A program made the position numbers and the translations under genes. 37,660 nucleotides of DNA from Actinomycetota bacterium (lineage in GTDB: Bacteria; Actinomycetota; Acidimicrobiia; Acidimicrobiales; Iamiaceae), in NCBI GenBank assembly GCA_963169755.1, contig CAUJFC010000174.1, positions 1 to 37,660 of the forward strand, read 5' to 3'. Under the pieces are notes generated by a model. It made no database searches. It was not told where the DNA came from and worked only from the letters and a program-made list of their open reading frames with translations. Shown here one piece after another: positions 26,350 to 33,848 of the stretch; position 1 is the stretch's first letter, and every line of letters begins with the position of its first letter.

Positions 26350-26918
26350 CGGCGGCCCTCGTCCACGTCATCAGCGGCCGACGGGCTCTGGGCTTTGTCT
26401 CCGGTGACCACTGGAGCAGCATCGGAGCCGGGACGGATCCAAGTCTGGGTGTCGGCTTCGACCAGGCCGAGGCGCTTGGCCTCAGCCGCCAGGCGAGCCG
26501 GAGATGACGCCCGGGCCAGGTCCAACCTGTCTTCTTCCAAGGCCTTGCGCTCGATGCGGATCTGGCGGTTCAGGTCATCGATGTGGCTCTGACCCTTGAC
26601 CAGCATGGAGTGCACGACCGCCGACACCAGCAGCGACCCGAACACCGAGAAGATCGCCATGGCGACGACCGCCCTCCCCCAGCGCACCCGGCGGGGCGTA
26701 GACACGACGTGCAGATCGCGCTGGGCTCTGGGAACCACTCGCTCGGCCGGTACCACCGGTGCCACCGCCACCGCGGCGCCCCGGGCGGTGGCCGTGGTCG
26801 CGACCGACGCTGTGCGAGCACCACCACCGCCGGAGGTTGTCGCTGCGGCCGAGCGCGGGCGGGGGGCCGGACGCGGGGCGACACGGCGGGCAGGGGCGGC
26901 GGTGAGGGTGGCGGTCAT
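26346..26918 (-). CDS. ftsL: FtsL-like septum protein (single TM plus coiled coil)
   Basis: Between rsmH and ftsI; TM AVVAMAIFSVFGSLLVSAVVHSMLVKGQ then HIDDLNRQIRIERKALEEDRLDLARASSPARLAAEAKRLGLV. Confidence 0.82.
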   Translation of the reverse strand: MTATLTAAPARRVAPRPAPRPRSAAATTSGGGGARTASVATTATARGAAVAVAPVVPAERVVPRAQRDLHVVSTPRRVRWGRAVVAMAIFSVFGSLLVSAVVHSMLVKGQSHIDDLNRQIRIERKALEEDRLDLARASSPARLAAEAKRLGLVEADTQTWIRPGSDAAPVVTGDKAQSPSAADDVDEGRR

Positions 26919-27871
26919 GGCAGCTTCTCGGTGGCTCGGAGTCGGGCGCTCGAGGCCCGGGGATTGGTTGCGATCTCGGCGGCGTCGGGCGCCCACCCAC
27001 CCCGCTTGAGCAGGCGAGCCTCGGGCACCGCACCGCACACACACGGCAAACCGGGCGGGCAGGTGCAACCACCGGTTTCGGCCCGGCGCATGCGGGCTTT
27101 CACGATGCGGTCCTCACCCGAGTGGTAGGCGATCACCACCAGCCGCCCCTGCGGGGCCAGCACCTCCAGGGCGGCATCGAGGGTGGGGCCGAGCACGTCG
27201 AGTTCTCGGTTGACGGCGATGCGCAGGGCCTGGAAGGTGCGCTTGGCTGGATGGCCTCCGCTGCGACGAGCGGGGGCGGGAATGGCCGACACCACCAGGT
27301 CACGCAGTTGGCCGGTGGTGGTGACGGGCCGACCGGCGACCAGGGCCCGTGCGATTCGGGTGGCGTAGCGCTCGTCGGCGTAGGTACGCAGAATCCTGGT
27401 CAGCTCGGCCTCGTCCTCGGTGTTGACCAGGTCGGCGGCCGACCGACCAGCGCCAGGGTCCATGCGCATGTCCAGTGCCGCGTCGTGGCGGTACGAGAAC
27501 CCACGCTCTGCGTCGTCGAACTGAGGAGAGGAAACTCCGAGGTCGGCCAGGACGCCGACGGTCGGTTGGCTGGCGGCGCCGGACGCGGCGAGCACCGCGG
27601 CCAGCTGATCGGAGCGGGCGTGGTGTACCTCGGCCCGCGACCCGTAGGGGGCCAGACGAGCTCGCGCCACGGCCAGGGCCTGCGGGTCCCGATCGATTCC
27701 CAGAACCCGCAGGTCCGGTCGAGAATCGAGCAGAGCCGTCGCGTGACCGGCGCCGCCGAGTGTGGTGTCGATGACGGTACCCGCCGGAACCGTCGAGAAC
27801 AGTTCGACCACCCGATCCAACAGGACAGGGACGTGGACGAAGGCGGGGGTCTCGGCCATCAGGGTGGTCAT
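26915..27871 (-). CDS. rsmH: 16S rRNA (cytosine1402-N4)-methyltransferase
   Basis: HVPVLLDRVVELFSTVPAGTVIDTTLGGAGHATALLDSRPDLRVLGIDRDPQAL, GVLADLGVSSPQFDDAERGFSYRHDAALDMRMDP, RIVKARMRRA; ATGA overlap with mraZ. Confidence 0.97.
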   Translation of the reverse strand: MTTLMAETPAFVHVPVLLDRVVELFSTVPAGTVIDTTLGGAGHATALLDSRPDLRVLGIDRDPQALAVARARLAPYGSRAEVHHARSDQLAAVLAASGAASQPTVGVLADLGVSSPQFDDAERGFSYRHDAALDMRMDPGAGRSAADLVNTEDEAELTRILRTYADERYATRIARALVAGRPVTTTGQLRDLVVSAIPAPARRSGGHPAKRTFQALRIAVNRELDVLGPTLDAALEVLAPQGRLVVIAYHSGEDRIVKARMRRAETGGCTCPPGLPCVCGAVPEARLLKRGGWAPDAAEIATNPRASSARLRATEKLP

Positions 27872-28446
27872 GAGGGATCGAGGCCGGGATCGAGCGAGAG
27901 ACCGGCGTGGGAGTCGAGCAGTAGGTCGAACTCGTCGCGCCGCTTCTGGACTTCGGCGAAGGCGGCGGCCGGATAGATGTGCAGGGCTTCGAGTTGACCG
28001 CCGAACACGATCTCCTCGCCGAAGTCGATCTGCTCGCGCAGCTCGGCGGGGATGACCACCCGGAACTGACGGTCGATGGTGGCCTTGGGGGCGAACATGT
28101 AGATGTCCTGGCGAAGCCGGGGATTGGCGACGCCGCCGCTCTTGGAAGCGACCGCTTCCTCGACCAACTGGTGGAAGCTCGAGGGCGTGTAGAGCATCAG
28201 GCATTCGGACCGGCGGGCCCGCAGGTACACCAACGCCTCGGTGAAGGCGTAGCGGAAGGCGGACGGGATGACCAGCCGGCCGTTGGGTTCGAGTCGGCCA
28301 CTCGCCCAGCCCGAGAAGGGTTCGTGGCCGTAGGCGGGAAGACGGCGCGACAGAGGGGCGGCCAGGACCGCTGGTGCGGGCCCGGCCGTCCCCTCCCCGT
28401 CTGGCTCAGGCGCCAGCGCCTCTCCTCCCGAGACCTCCATCGACAC
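27868..28446 (-). CDS. mraZ: Transcriptional regulator MraZ with N-terminal extension
   Basis: GRLEPNGRLVIPSAFRYAF and TIDRQFRVVIPAELREQIDFGEEIVFGGQLEALHIY (two AbrB-like repeats); first gene of the dcw cluster. Confidence 0.92.
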   Translation of the reverse strand: MSMEVSGGEALAPEPDGEGTAGPAPAVLAAPLSRRLPAYGHEPFSGWASGRLEPNGRLVIPSAFRYAFTEALVYLRARRSECLMLYTPSSFHQLVEEAVASKSGGVANPRLRQDIYMFAPKATIDRQFRVVIPAELREQIDFGEEIVFGGQLEALHIYPAAAFAEVQKRRDEFDLLLDSHAGLSLDPGLDPS

Positions 28447-28486
28447 CCACCATATTCCCTAGCGTGCCCTTTGGGAAGACCAGATT

Positions 28487-28506
28487 CTCAACCTCTCTCG
28501 GTTGAG
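28487..28506. promoter_or_regulatory. 7-bp perfect inverted repeat upstream of mraZ
   Basis: CTCAACC-TCTCTC-GGTTGAG in the 110-bp gap between the lipoate-ligase-like gene and mraZ. Confidence 0.4.
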
Positions 28507-28556
28507 CGCCCGAATCGGGGCGTTGTGGACCCGATCTCCCCTGTCCGGGGCGAGAA

Positions 28557-29228
28557 TCAGGGCAGGTGCTCGACCAGGGCGGTCACCAGGTCAGACGTCG
28601 CCACATCCACAGCGAGGGCCGCCTCTGCCAACTCGAGCCACGCCCGCTCTCGGTCGCCATCGTCGAGGGCCAGCACCGCCAACAACGGACCCGGGTCCCA
28701 GACCCGATGAATCGCACACTGGAACCGAGCCCCCGCCCGCGTCCGGCGCTGAGGACTCCCCACCGCCTTGCGACCATCGCTGGTCACCTCACCAGGGCCC
28801 AACCCGGCGAAACACACCACATCAGACCACCGGGATCGGACCAGACCGCCGCGATGGACCTCGGCCGCCACCACTCCGAGGTCACCCAACGCCGATGCCC
28901 AAGCCTCCCCCAGCCACCAGGCGGCCCGCCCCACGTCGCGGTCCCAGAGCGGGTCGCTGGCCGGGATCAGCACATCAACCCATGTGACCCCGCCGGGCTC
29001 GACCCACACCGCCCCCCCACCGCTGCGCCGTCGCACCACCTCCACCCCGGCGACCAATGCCCGACCGGCGTCGACCATCGCCGCGGGTTGGGTTGACCCG
29101 AGGACCACCGCCGGCGATTCAGCCTCCAGCACCCAGACGGTGCGCACCACCGGGTCGGGCCACGAAGTCTGATGGTGGTCAGCGACACTTCCCCGCCGGT
29201 ACTCGACCCGCCAGGAACCATCGTTCAC
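28557..29228 (-). CDS. Lipoate/biotin--protein ligase family protein
   Basis: VVLGSTQ, EVVRRRSGGGAVWVEPGGVTWVDVLIP, EVTSDGRKAVGSPQRRTRAGARFQCAI; likely GTG start at 29228 overlapping the upstream stop (GTGA). Confidence 0.87.
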   Translation of the reverse strand: MNDGSWRVEYRRGSVADHHQTSWPDPVVRTVWVLEAESPAVVLGSTQPAAMVDAGRALVAGVEVVRRRSGGGAVWVEPGGVTWVDVLIPASDPLWDRDVGRAAWWLGEAWASALGDLGVVAAEVHRGGLVRSRWSDVVCFAGLGPGEVTSDGRKAVGSPQRRTRAGARFQCAIHRVWDPGPLLAVLALDDGDRERAWLELAEAALAVDVATSDLVTALVEHLP

Positions 29229-30379
29229 CGCCGCCAGCACCCGTGTTCGGTCGCCATCGACGCCAACCGGTCCAGGTCGGGGTCCAGCCCGATGCCGGGC
29301 CCGGTCGGCAGCACCACTAGGCCGTCGGACATGGACACCGGCTGATCGGAGACATCGCGGTCGAAGTACCACTCTGACGGACCCAGATCGGTCGGGTGGT
29401 CGCAGACCGGTGACGCCGCCACCGCCAGCGCCGTCGCCCGCCCCACCGCCGTCTCCAACATGCCCCCCACGAACACGCCACAACCGTGGTCCCGAGCCGC
29501 TCGCGCCACCGCCGCCGCGCCCACGGCGCCGCCCAGCCGCGCCGGTTTCACGTTCACCACCGAACCGGCCCCCACCGCCAGAGCGACCTCGAGGGCCGCC
29601 AGCGAGGTGACCGATTCGTCCAGGGCCACCGGACAACCCAAGCGACGGGCCAGGGCAGCCGAGCCCAGCAGGTCGTCGGCGGGTGCCGGCTGCTCCACGT
29701 AGGCAAGGTTGAACCCAGCCAGGATTCCCGCGGTGCGAACATCGAGAGTGCCGTTGGCGTCGACCGCCACTGCCATGTCCGGCCAGGTCGAAACGACGGC
29801 CTCCACCAGGGCCAGGTCATCGGGATGAGGAGTGACCTTCAACTTCACCATGGCCACCCCCTCGCTCCGCTTGCGCTCCACTGCGTTCAAGACGGCGTCG
29901 ACCGCTGGGGTCATCGTGGCCTTCGGCTCACCTCGGCCGATCACCGCCGTGACCGAGACCGCGGTCCGCGCGTTGCCGTGGCTGACGGCCAGTCGATCGG
30001 CCAGGGAGGAGCCCGATCGTCGCAAGGTGGCATCCAGATGGGCACTCACCAGAGCCGACACCGCCATGGGGTGACCGACCGGAGCCGACCCGTTGGCCCC
30101 CAGCAACCACGGCACCAGCTCGTCGCGCATCAAGGCGTAGGCCGCAGCCGTGTACTCCGACGAGTAGGTGGGGCGGGTCAGGGTGGAACATTCGCCCCAC
30201 CCCTCACTTCCATCGCTCAACCCGACCCGTACCAACACCACCGATCGGACCGACTCCACCCCGTGAGCCGCCCGATGGGGTGTCACCAAGGGCAGGGCCA
30301 CTCGCCACAGCTCGAGTTCGGTCACCTCACCTCGCTCGGCGATATCGGTCAGTTCGGCCGCCCCCGGAGTGGTGTTCAC
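29225..30379 (-). CDS. menC: Enolase superfamily enzyme, probable o-succinylbenzoate synthase (MenC/NSAR-like)
   Basis: GWGECSTLTRPTYSSEYTAAAYALM, MVKLKVTP (KxK), AVDANG, AYVEQPAPADDL, VALDESVTSL, VVNVKPARLGG, GGMLETAVGRATALAVA. Confidence 0.8.
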   Translation of the reverse strand: MNTTPGAAELTDIAERGEVTELELWRVALPLVTPHRAAHGVESVRSVVLVRVGLSDGSEGWGECSTLTRPTYSSEYTAAAYALMRDELVPWLLGANGSAPVGHPMAVSALVSAHLDATLRRSGSSLADRLAVSHGNARTAVSVTAVIGRGEPKATMTPAVDAVLNAVERKRSEGVAMVKLKVTPHPDDLALVEAVVSTWPDMAVAVDANGTLDVRTAGILAGFNLAYVEQPAPADDLLGSAALARRLGCPVALDESVTSLAALEVALAVGAGSVVNVKPARLGGAVGAAAVARAARDHGCGVFVGGMLETAVGRATALAVAASPVCDHPTDLGPSEWYFDRDVSDQPVSMSDGLVVLPTGPGIGLDPDLDRLASMATEHGCWRR

Positions 30380-30388
30380 ATCGGCACC

Positions 30389-30424
30389 GTCACCGCAATC
30401 GGGTCCGTCACCGCAATCGGGTCC
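30389..30424. repeat. Perfect 18-bp tandem duplication GTCACCGCAATCGGGTCC x2
   Basis: 30389-30406 and 30407-30424 identical; spans the stop codon of the small upstream ORF. Confidence 0.95.
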
Positions 30425-30665
30425 GGTGGCACCACGTCAGGTAGGTGACCAGGTCCTCCACCTCGGGCTCGCGGACCCCGTCACCGCCGTACTGGGTTTC
30501 CAGCCGGAACCGCAGATAGTCGGGGTCGGGCAACGGCAGGAACGGAGCCCGGCGCCACCACCGCGGGCTGGCCAGCCGCGCCACGGTCGCCACTGCGGTA
30601 ACCCACAGCCAAGGTCGAACCAGCAGGGCCGCCACCACCCTCAGCCACCAACGGACTCCGGGCAT
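30408..30665 (-). CDS. Small conserved actinobacterial-type hypothetical protein
   Basis: MPGVRWWLRVVAALLVRPWLWVTAVATVARLASPRWWRRAPFLPLPDPDYLRFRLETQYGGDGVREPEVEDLVTYLTWCHRTRLR; start 2 nt after the ROK stop. Confidence 0.75.
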   Translation of the reverse strand: MPGVRWWLRVVAALLVRPWLWVTAVATVARLASPRWWRRAPFLPLPDPDYLRFRLETQYGGDGVREPEVEDLVTYLTWCHRTRLR

Positions 30666-30667
30666 GG

Positions 30668-31558
30668 TCACCGCACTCCCAGGTCGTGACCAAGGCCTCG
30701 CCAGGCCACCGCTCCCGCCCCTACCAGGGGGCCCTCGTCTCCCAGCCCGCCCGGCACGATCCGGGCTCCCCGGGCGTGCGCGATGCAAGCCGAGCGATCG
30801 AGTTCGGCCTGGGCGGCATCGAAGAAGTCGGCTCCGAACCCGAGCGCTACCGATCCCGCCACACAGGCCAGTGACAGGTCCAACAGATTGGCCACCGATG
30901 CCACCGCCCGACCCACCAGCATGCCGGTCCGCTGCCGCACCTCCATTGAGGCATCGCGGGGAGCGGCGCCGGTGACCGCGGCGATAGCGGTGCCCGACGC
31001 CTCGGCCTCCAAACAGCCGTGAGCACCGCAGCCACAGAGTCGCCCACCGGGCTCGACGATCATGTGGCCGATGTGGCCGGCGTTACCCCCCGCGCCGTCG
31101 AGCAGCCGCCCATCGAGCACCACCCCACCCCCGACGCCGGTCGACACCACCATGGCCAGGTAGTTGGCCGAACCCCGGGCGGCACCTCGCCACCCTTCCC
31201 CCAGGGCCAGAGCCTTGGCGTCGTTGTCGACGTACACGTCCAGTCCCAGAGCGTCGACCAACCGGGCCCGCAGCGGGAACTCCCGCCACTGAGCAATGTT
31301 GAGGGGTGACACAGACTCGCCCTGGGGCGTCATGGGCCCGCCGGTTCCGACACCGCAACCGGCCAGAGCGGCGCGTTCGGACGCGGGAGCGACCGTCTCG
31401 ACCAGTGCCATGAGGGTGGCGAACAGGTCATCAGCGTCGGTACCTGTGGTGGGTACCTGGGCCCGCGTCACCAGGTCACCATCGCGGGTCACCAGACCGG
31501 CAGCCAGCTTGGTGCCGCCGATGTCGACAGCCAGGACCCGATCGGAGTTGTCACCCAC
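30668..31558 (-). CDS. ROK family sugar kinase (glucokinase-like)
   Basis: LAVDIGGTKLAAGLV, YVDNDAKALALGE, VSTGVGGGVVLDG, GHIGHMIVEPGGRLCGCGAHGCLEAEASG (ROK CxCGxxGCxE motif). Confidence 0.94.
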   Translation of the reverse strand: MGDNSDRVLAVDIGGTKLAAGLVTRDGDLVTRAQVPTTGTDADDLFATLMALVETVAPASERAALAGCGVGTGGPMTPQGESVSPLNIAQWREFPLRARLVDALGLDVYVDNDAKALALGEGWRGAARGSANYLAMVVSTGVGGGVVLDGRLLDGAGGNAGHIGHMIVEPGGRLCGCGAHGCLEAEASGTAIAAVTGAAPRDASMEVRQRTGMLVGRAVASVANLLDLSLACVAGSVALGFGADFFDAAQAELDRSACIAHARGARIVPGGLGDEGPLVGAGAVAWRGLGHDLGVR

Positions 31559-31653
31559 GACCCCAGCTTGGCACGGGTGGACCTCGGTCCTGGTCGGCCC
31601 AACCCACAGTTGGCCTCCTAACCTTGCGGGTTCCCGACCTGCCGAGGAGCCCC

Positions 31654-32637
31654 GTGGCCAGCACCACCGCCACCCCCACCGAGAACGTCGCCCGCTTCGC
31701 CGACCTGCACGGTGCGCTCACCGCCAACATCGCCACTGTCATCCATGGCAAGGCCGATGCGATCGACCTGGTTGTGCTCGGCCTGATCGCCGAGGGCCAC
31801 GTGCTGGTCGAGGACGTGCCCGGCGTGGGAAAGACCACTCTGGCCAAGGCGTTGGCCCAGTCGATCGACGCCCCGTTCGGACGAATCCAGTTCACCCCTG
31901 ATCTGCTGCCCACCGACGTGGTCGGGGTGAACGTATGGGAGCAGTCCACCAACCGCTTCACCTTCCGCCCCGGACCGGTGTTCAACAGCATCGTGCTGGC
32001 CGACGAGATCAACCGAGCCTCACCCAAGACCCAGGCAGCCCTGCTGGAAGCCATGGCTGAACGCCAGGTGACGGTGGATGGCGTCACTCATGAGCTCGCT
32101 CCACCTTTCATGGTGATCGCCACCCAGAACCCAGGCGACCACGACGGCACCTATCCCCTACCCGAGAGCCAGCTCGACCGGTTCCTGTTGAGAACCTCCA
32201 TGGGTTACCCCAGCCGCGACGCCGCGATCGCCATCCTCCAAGACCCCTCCGAAGTGGGGGCGGTGCCCGACACGGTCGAACCGGTGCTGGCCATATCGCA
32301 GGTGAACGGAATGGTGGCGGCGGCCCGAACCGTCCATGTGGCGCCCGCCCTCCAGGGCTACCTGGTCGACCTGGCCGACGCCTCCCGCCGTCACAGCGCT
32401 GTGGCCATCGGGCTTTCACCCCGATCGACTCTGGCACTACAACGAGTGAGCCGGGCCCGGGCCGCCACGCGCGGCCGCAACTTCGTTCAACCCGACGACA
32501 TCAAGGCCCTGGCCCACCCGGTGTTGGCCCATCGCCTCCGATTGACCAGGGAAGCCGTTCTCCGGGGGGTGCAACCTCACGACGTGGTGGCCGAACTGCT
32601 CGATCAGGTACCGCTACCCGCGCCCAACTCCGACTGA
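31654..32637 (+). CDS. MoxR family AAA+ ATPase
   Basis: GHVLVEDVPGVGKTTLAKALAQ, FGRIQFTPDLLPTDVVGVNVWEQ, GPVFNSIVLADEINRASPKTQAALLEAMAERQVTVDG, ATQNPGDHDGTYPLPESQLDRF; GTG start with GAGGAG upstream. Confidence 0.96.
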   Translation: MASTTATPTENVARFADLHGALTANIATVIHGKADAIDLVVLGLIAEGHVLVEDVPGVGKTTLAKALAQSIDAPFGRIQFTPDLLPTDVVGVNVWEQSTNRFTFRPGPVFNSIVLADEINRASPKTQAALLEAMAERQVTVDGVTHELAPPFMVIATQNPGDHDGTYPLPESQLDRFLLRTSMGYPSRDAAIAILQDPSEVGAVPDTVEPVLAISQVNGMVAAARTVHVAPALQGYLVDLADASRRHSAVAIGLSPRSTLALQRVSRARAATRGRNFVQPDDIKALAHPVLAHRLRLTREAVLRGVQPHDVVAELLDQVPLPAPNSD

Positions 32638-32642
32638 TCGAC

Positions 32643-33848
32643 ATGGGGTTTCTCACCCGCCCCGGGTGGCTGGTCACCGGCCTGTCGATCGTGGCCGTGG
32701 CCGCAGCCCGAACGCTGGCGGTCCCCGAGTTCTACCTTCTGGGGGCCGTCGGCCTGGCTATGACGGCGATGGCGGTTGTCTCGGTCGCCCGGCCACGGCG
32801 ACCTTTGGCGATCCACCGCGCCGTACACCCGCCCCGGGTACACGTGGGTGAGGTCAGCCGCCTGACCCTGGAGGTGTCCAACCCGACCCGTCGCCGGACC
32901 ATGATCATGACCCTCCACGACCCGGTGACCCGCTCGGGCCCCGCAGTGCTGGCCATGGCTCCGCTGAGTCCGGGCGAATCCCGCCGCGCCACCTACCGCC
33001 TCCCCACCCGCCACCGGGGAGTGGTGCGCGTCGGTCCGTTGAGTGGAGTGCGCAGCGACCCGTTCGGTCTGGCCAGTCGAACCGAAGAACTCGCAGACGT
33101 CGTCGAGATCACCGTGCTTCCGGTGGTCGAGCCTCTCGGGTCATCGGTGGGTGGGTCGGGACTGGTCGATGACTTCAACGGGCTGTCGCGGTCTCGACGG
33201 GGCCCCATGGGCGGCGACGAATTCTCGTCACTGCGGGAGTACGTGGAAGGTGACGACCTGCGCCGGATCCACTGGCCGTCGACCGCCCGGACCGGTTCGC
33301 TGCTGGTGCGCCAGGACGATCCGCCCTGGCGGGGTCGGCTGACCGTGGTGCTCGACACCCGGGCCGGGCGCCTCGCTGGACCGGCGTTCGAGACCGCGGT
33401 GTCAGCGGCGGCGTCGCTACTCAGCGCCGCCGCCGACCGCGGCGAGCAGTGCCGGCTGCTGATGACCGACGGAACCGACTCGGGGCCATCGGACGGCCCA
33501 GCCGACATGGAATCGATCCTCAATCGGCTGGCCAGAGTCGAACCAGGCCCCGACGGCGTGCTCCCCCGCGTCGGTGACGGGCTGTTCGGGGGCGACACCG
33601 TGGTGGTCACCGGCCCGATTGACCAGTCGAATCTGGGAGAACTGGCGGGCCTCACAACCCGAGGTTCACTCCTGTGGGTGGTGGAGGTGGCCGATACCGC
33701 AGCCACTCGTGCGGTGATGACACCCCCCGGATCAGCGTTCGGATCGAACTCGCACACCGAGCCGTCGGTGCAGTTCGTGCGCCTCGAGGCCGGTCACCCG
33801 GTGGGGCCCGCCCTGTCAGCAGCGTTCGCCGCCGGAGCTGTTCGTTGA
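32643..33848 (+). CDS. DUF58 domain-containing protein
   Basis: Two N-terminal hydrophobic segments; GDEFSSLREYVEGDDLRRIHWPSTARTGSLLVRQDD is the DUF58 core motif; follows moxR. Confidence 0.94.
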   Translation: MGFLTRPGWLVTGLSIVAVAAARTLAVPEFYLLGAVGLAMTAMAVVSVARPRRPLAIHRAVHPPRVHVGEVSRLTLEVSNPTRRRTMIMTLHDPVTRSGPAVLAMAPLSPGESRRATYRLPTRHRGVVRVGPLSGVRSDPFGLASRTEELADVVEITVLPVVEPLGSSVGGSGLVDDFNGLSRSRRGPMGGDEFSSLREYVEGDDLRRIHWPSTARTGSLLVRQDDPPWRGRLTVVLDTRAGRLAGPAFETAVSAAASLLSAAADRGEQCRLLMTDGTDSGPSDGPADMESILNRLARVEPGPDGVLPRVGDGLFGGDTVVVTGPIDQSNLGELAGLTTRGSLLWVVEVADTAATRAVMTPPGSAFGSNSHTEPSVQFVRLEAGHPVGPALSAAFAAGAVR

